Notes under the pieces: generated by a model
Database searches by the model: none
What the model was told of the DNA's origin: nothing
Seen by the model: the letters and a program-made list of their open reading frames with translations, nothing else
Position numbers and translations under genes: made by a program
In this document: positions 35,070-37,215 of the stretch, piece by piece
Numbering within the stretch: position 1 is the first letter of the stretch
How the letters are laid out: each line of letters begins with the position of its first letter
Virus record (IMG/VR): IMGVR_UViG_3300028025_003492
Coordinates: 1 to 37,215 of that record
Length of the DNA: 37,215 nt
Origin: a virus
Direction: 5' to 3' (one strand)

Positions 35070-36991
35070 TACATCACCATTTCATTTCGGGTTGCTGCCC
35101 ACTCGTTTAAGTCAATGACGGCTCGTTGACTCATGCTCCGGGGAGAGGAGTAGGGGTTCTTTGTGAACCAGTTCATGTCACTGGTTGTTTGCCCAATGAT
35201 TGCGCGTGCAGATAGTTCACAGAACCACAACGCCATCACGAGGTCGGTTTTGTTACGGGTCTTAGGTTGCCAGGAAACAAGTTGCTCAACCAAAGCCTTC
35301 ATGCCTTCGGTTCCCTCAACAAGAGGAAGTTCGATCTGGTTGTCACCCATCGGGCGAGCAACACGGTTCTTGTCGCTGGCAGTCTCAATGGTGCCGAACA
35401 GGGTTGACATACTCGCCACACCGAAACCCTCATCCCACTTGTTGATGCGGGACGTGTAGTGGGGTTTAATAACACAACCACGGTTGTTCAAATACTTGTT
35501 CAGGTTTTCGTCGTGAACCAGATACAACTGGAAAGCGTTCGACTCAATGACCCACTCTTGCGGGCGGTACCTGTCCGTCCAAGAAGTAACAAGGTCGTAG
35601 ATCTTGGATGGGGTGGCACCACTCATGCGGGCCGCGTCAAGGATGTAACGCTTACCCGACTGACGATCCACCGCCATAGCAATAGCAGCAGTATCTTTGT
35701 CAGCAGCGGGGTCTAGCCCGCAAACAATGTAGAAACCCTCAGGATTGGCAGGGTGCCCAGCGGCTTGACCGTTCAAAGGCCCAACCTTACGCATACCGTT
35801 GACACTTCCGCGAACAGCGGCAGGGTGGAAGATCGCATCCTCAGCCACATCCTGTTGCTGATACACCATAGACCAAATGCGGGGGCCAACAGCACCACGC
35901 ACGTTGTCAAGGTGAGGGCCATCCCAACGACGGAACAAACCGTTCTCGTCAGGTTCTTCACCCTCAGACCCCTCAAAAGGAACCTCAGCCTTAGGCCACA
36001 AGGTCAACCAGTCCTCAGAGTTACCGTTACCGTAATCCAACACAGCGGGTTGTGAGAAGCGTGTCCAAGGTGACGTACCTGAAACGTAGTGGTCACCGTT
36101 CATAAGTTGTTGATACAGGTCAATGGGCGCAACGCGCGTACCAATAACCAGTAGTTTGCCCGTAGGGGCCAGTCGGGAACTGACCTCAATACGAAGCCAG
36201 TCCATATGCTTTTCCCACTCAGCGGCGTTAGCCAACACCACCGCGTCATCAATAATAATCAGGTCAGCGCGGGCGCCATAGATCTGCCCACCAATACCAA
36301 TGGCCTGAACCGTTGGATCTTTCTCCTGACCATCCCGTTCCTCACCACCCAAATAGATTTGGTTGGCAGTCCACGAGTCAGCGTTCTTTTTGAAACCACC
36401 CTCAGGGCTGAAGTTGGCTTGCAACTTCGCGTACGCCGGGTGAGTCAGTCGCTGCTTGATACCGTACAAGAACTGTTGCGCCATCTTCTGTGTCTTAGAC
36501 ACAAGGATCACGCGGGTGTCAGGGTTCTTACAAATCCGGTACACAACGTAGTCAATAGAAACCGTCTGCGACTTAGCGTGTGCAGGGGGGGTGTTAATCA
36601 AAATACGGCTGGCTTGACCTGGTTGGTACTCAATGGCCGGATGAAACAACTCCGGCTCCCTGCCCTCAAGCAGATCGATCCAGCCCTGCTGATGGGGGTA
36701 AGTTTCCCGATTGAGGAACGTGCGCCGAAACGACGCGAAATCCCCAACAGGTTCCCTACCCGTAGTTTTTACTTCTTTAAGAACAGCACGAGCGTTATCC
36801 ACGTCCCGCTTAAACTCTGGGTAGTCGCGGCGTGAAGCCTCATACCAAGACAGGGAGCGACCAACCTTCGCCAAAGCGGCAGGGTTAGTGGCACCAGTAG
36901 CGATCTCAGCGAGGAACAACCGGCGGGCCTCATTGGGGGAAAGATCCGAACCAGGCTTACGCCCCGAACGACCCTTCTTACCCTCAGCCAT
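35069..36991 (-). CDS. terL: terminase large subunit (640 aa) with N-terminal HTH segment
   Basis: The ATPase domain has a Walker A-like PPAHAKS (135-141) and Walker B LIIIDDA (244-250), and the motor helix IAFxL-type segment precedes it (SFRRTFLNRETYPHQQGW). The nuclease domain begins with the RNase H-type strand YIVCGLDPAADKDTAAIAMA at about 420, and acidic residues follow. It cuts concatemers and pumps DNA into the capsid. The first 70 residues (SPNEARRLFLAEIATGATNP, then SLSWYEASRRDYPEFKRDVD) form an HTH-like module resembling small terminase DNA-binding domains. No separate small terminase gene is seen in the window. Confidence 0.92.
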   Translation of the reverse strand: MAEGKKGRSGRKPGSDLSPNEARRLFLAEIATGATNPAALAKVGRSLSWYEASRRDYPEFKRDVDNARAVLKEVKTTGREPVGDFASFRRTFLNRETYPHQQGWIDLLEGREPELFHPAIEYQPGQASRILINTPPAHAKSQTVSIDYVVYRICKNPDTRVILVSKTQKMAQQFLYGIKQRLTHPAYAKLQANFSPEGGFKKNADSWTANQIYLGGEERDGQEKDPTVQAIGIGGQIYGARADLIIIDDAVVLANAAEWEKHMDWLRIEVSSRLAPTGKLLVIGTRVAPIDLYQQLMNGDHYVSGTSPWTRFSQPAVLDYGNGNSEDWLTLWPKAEVPFEGSEGEEPDENGLFRRWDGPHLDNVRGAVGPRIWSMVYQQQDVAEDAIFHPAAVRGSVNGMRKVGPLNGQAAGHPANPEGFYIVCGLDPAADKDTAAIAMAVDRQSGKRYILDAARMSGATPSKIYDLVTSWTDRYRPQEWVIESNAFQLYLVHDENLNKYLNNRGCVIKPHYTSRINKWDEGFGVASMSTLFGTIETASDKNRVARPMGDNQIELPLVEGTEGMKALVEQLVSWQPKTRNKTDLVMALWFCELSARAIIGQTTSDMNWFTKNPYSSPRSMSQRAVIDLNEWAATRNEMVM

Positions 36992-36994
36992 CAG

Positions 36995-37215
36995 TTACCA
37001 CTTCACCTTATTGGCCCAATAGGCAGCGGAAAGCGTACCCTTATCAATGTTAGCCTTATGGCGGGCCTTGAAAGAAGCCCTACGAGCAGCATCAGCCTTC
37101 GACTCACCAGACTTCTTAGGTGAACCAGACACGCCCTGCTGACCGAAACGAATAGTTTTGATCTGATCCCCAGACTTAGCGACAACAACATGCGACTTAG
37201 TGGGGTGGTTTGGGG
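36995..37215 (-). CDS. basic conserved phage protein, C-terminal 72 residues (start outside window)
   Basis: Open from the right edge to TAA at 36995-36997. The end is strongly basic: QIKTIRFGQQGVSGSPKKSG, then ADAARRASFKARHKANIDKG with a final SAAYWANKVKW. I remember this I-R-F-G-Q-x-G...R-x-S-F-K-A-R-H...Y-W-A-x-x-V-K-W pattern as a small conserved protein found in many phages next to terminase, perhaps DUF6321-like. It may bind DNA. It is upstream of terL, with a three-base gap. Confidence 0.7.
   Translation of the reverse strand, partial: PNHPTKSHVVVAKSGDQIKTIRFGQQGVSGSPKKSGESKADAARRASFKARHKANIDKGTLSAAYWANKVKW

Noticed and set aside
36206-36835. 209-residue plus-strand ORF inside the terminase gene
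   Set aside because: Antisense to a certain gene, no ribosome site, protein composition of a shadow frame.
37003-37191. 62-residue minus-strand ORF at the right edge
   Set aside because: Leu/Ser/Arg-rich shadow of the real frame, which reads as a conserved basic phage protein to the TAA at 36995.
1-37215. Integrase, excisionase or attachment site
   Set aside because: No recombinase motif in any plausible gene and no long direct repeat that looks like an attachment site; a temperate lifestyle cannot be judged from this window.

Overview
This window is a 37 kb slice of a tailed phage genome, cut at both ends: a gene runs in from the left edge and another runs off the right edge. The host is most likely an actinobacterium. 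The strongest reason is a clear WhiB-family protein (C-X29-C-X2-C-X5-C) at 4582-4986, a family confined to Actinobacteria and their phages. Short C-x-C-x-C-H proteins and frequent GTG starts fit this. Base composition looks intermediate, not strongly GC-rich (judged by eye). No tape measure, tail tube or tail-assembly frameshift gene is visible, while portal, HK97-type capsid, a very large virion protein and three ejection-like proteins are, so a podovirus-like particle is inferred. No integrase, DNA polymerase or tRNA is seen; a polymerase may lie outside the window.

Layout. (1) 1-6187, plus strand: about twenty small, tightly packed accessory genes, mostly unrecognised, including WhiB, a 58-residue HTH protein, several small Cys-rich proteins, a membrane-anchored transglycosylase-like protein and a small multi-pass membrane protein. 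The region is marked by an 8-bp palindrome, GTTTAAAC, present 15 times in 4.5 kb (18 in the window), and by a recurrent extended ribosome-binding motif (AACTAGGGAG before an ACACAATG-like start). (2) 6188-6327: a hairpin-rich convergent junction with an intrinsic terminator. (3) 6328-13125, minus strand: replication, recombination and regulation. It holds a RecB/Cas4-like nuclease, RHH protein, DnaB-type ATPase, resolvase-like nuclease, split primase (zinc finger and Toprim in overlapping frames), DEDDy exonuclease with zinc ribbon, and a sigma-like protein. (4) 13126-13303: divergent promoter region feeding a two-gene rightward operon (zinc-finger peptide and an HExxH protein) that ends at a nested bidirectional terminator near 13.8 kb. 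(5) 13838-37215, minus strand: virion and lysis genes. In transcription order these are a conserved basic protein (partial), terminase, portal, small Pro/Gly or Lys-rich proteins, the 1833-residue protein, three ejection-like proteins, a 222-nt structured noncoding gap, scaffold, capsid, tail fibre and adaptor genes, then a PG-binding membrane protein, holin and endolysin.

How the genes work together (inference): WhiB, HTH, RHH and sigma-like proteins are candidates for redirecting host or phage transcription. The GTTTAAAC sites look like a regulatory or replication-site family. The minus-strand replication block copies and processes DNA. The late block makes the capsid, packages DNA, ejects it through virion proteins and lyses the cell. 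Two wall-active modules exist: the late endolysin/holin set and the early anchored transglycosylase with its membrane partner.
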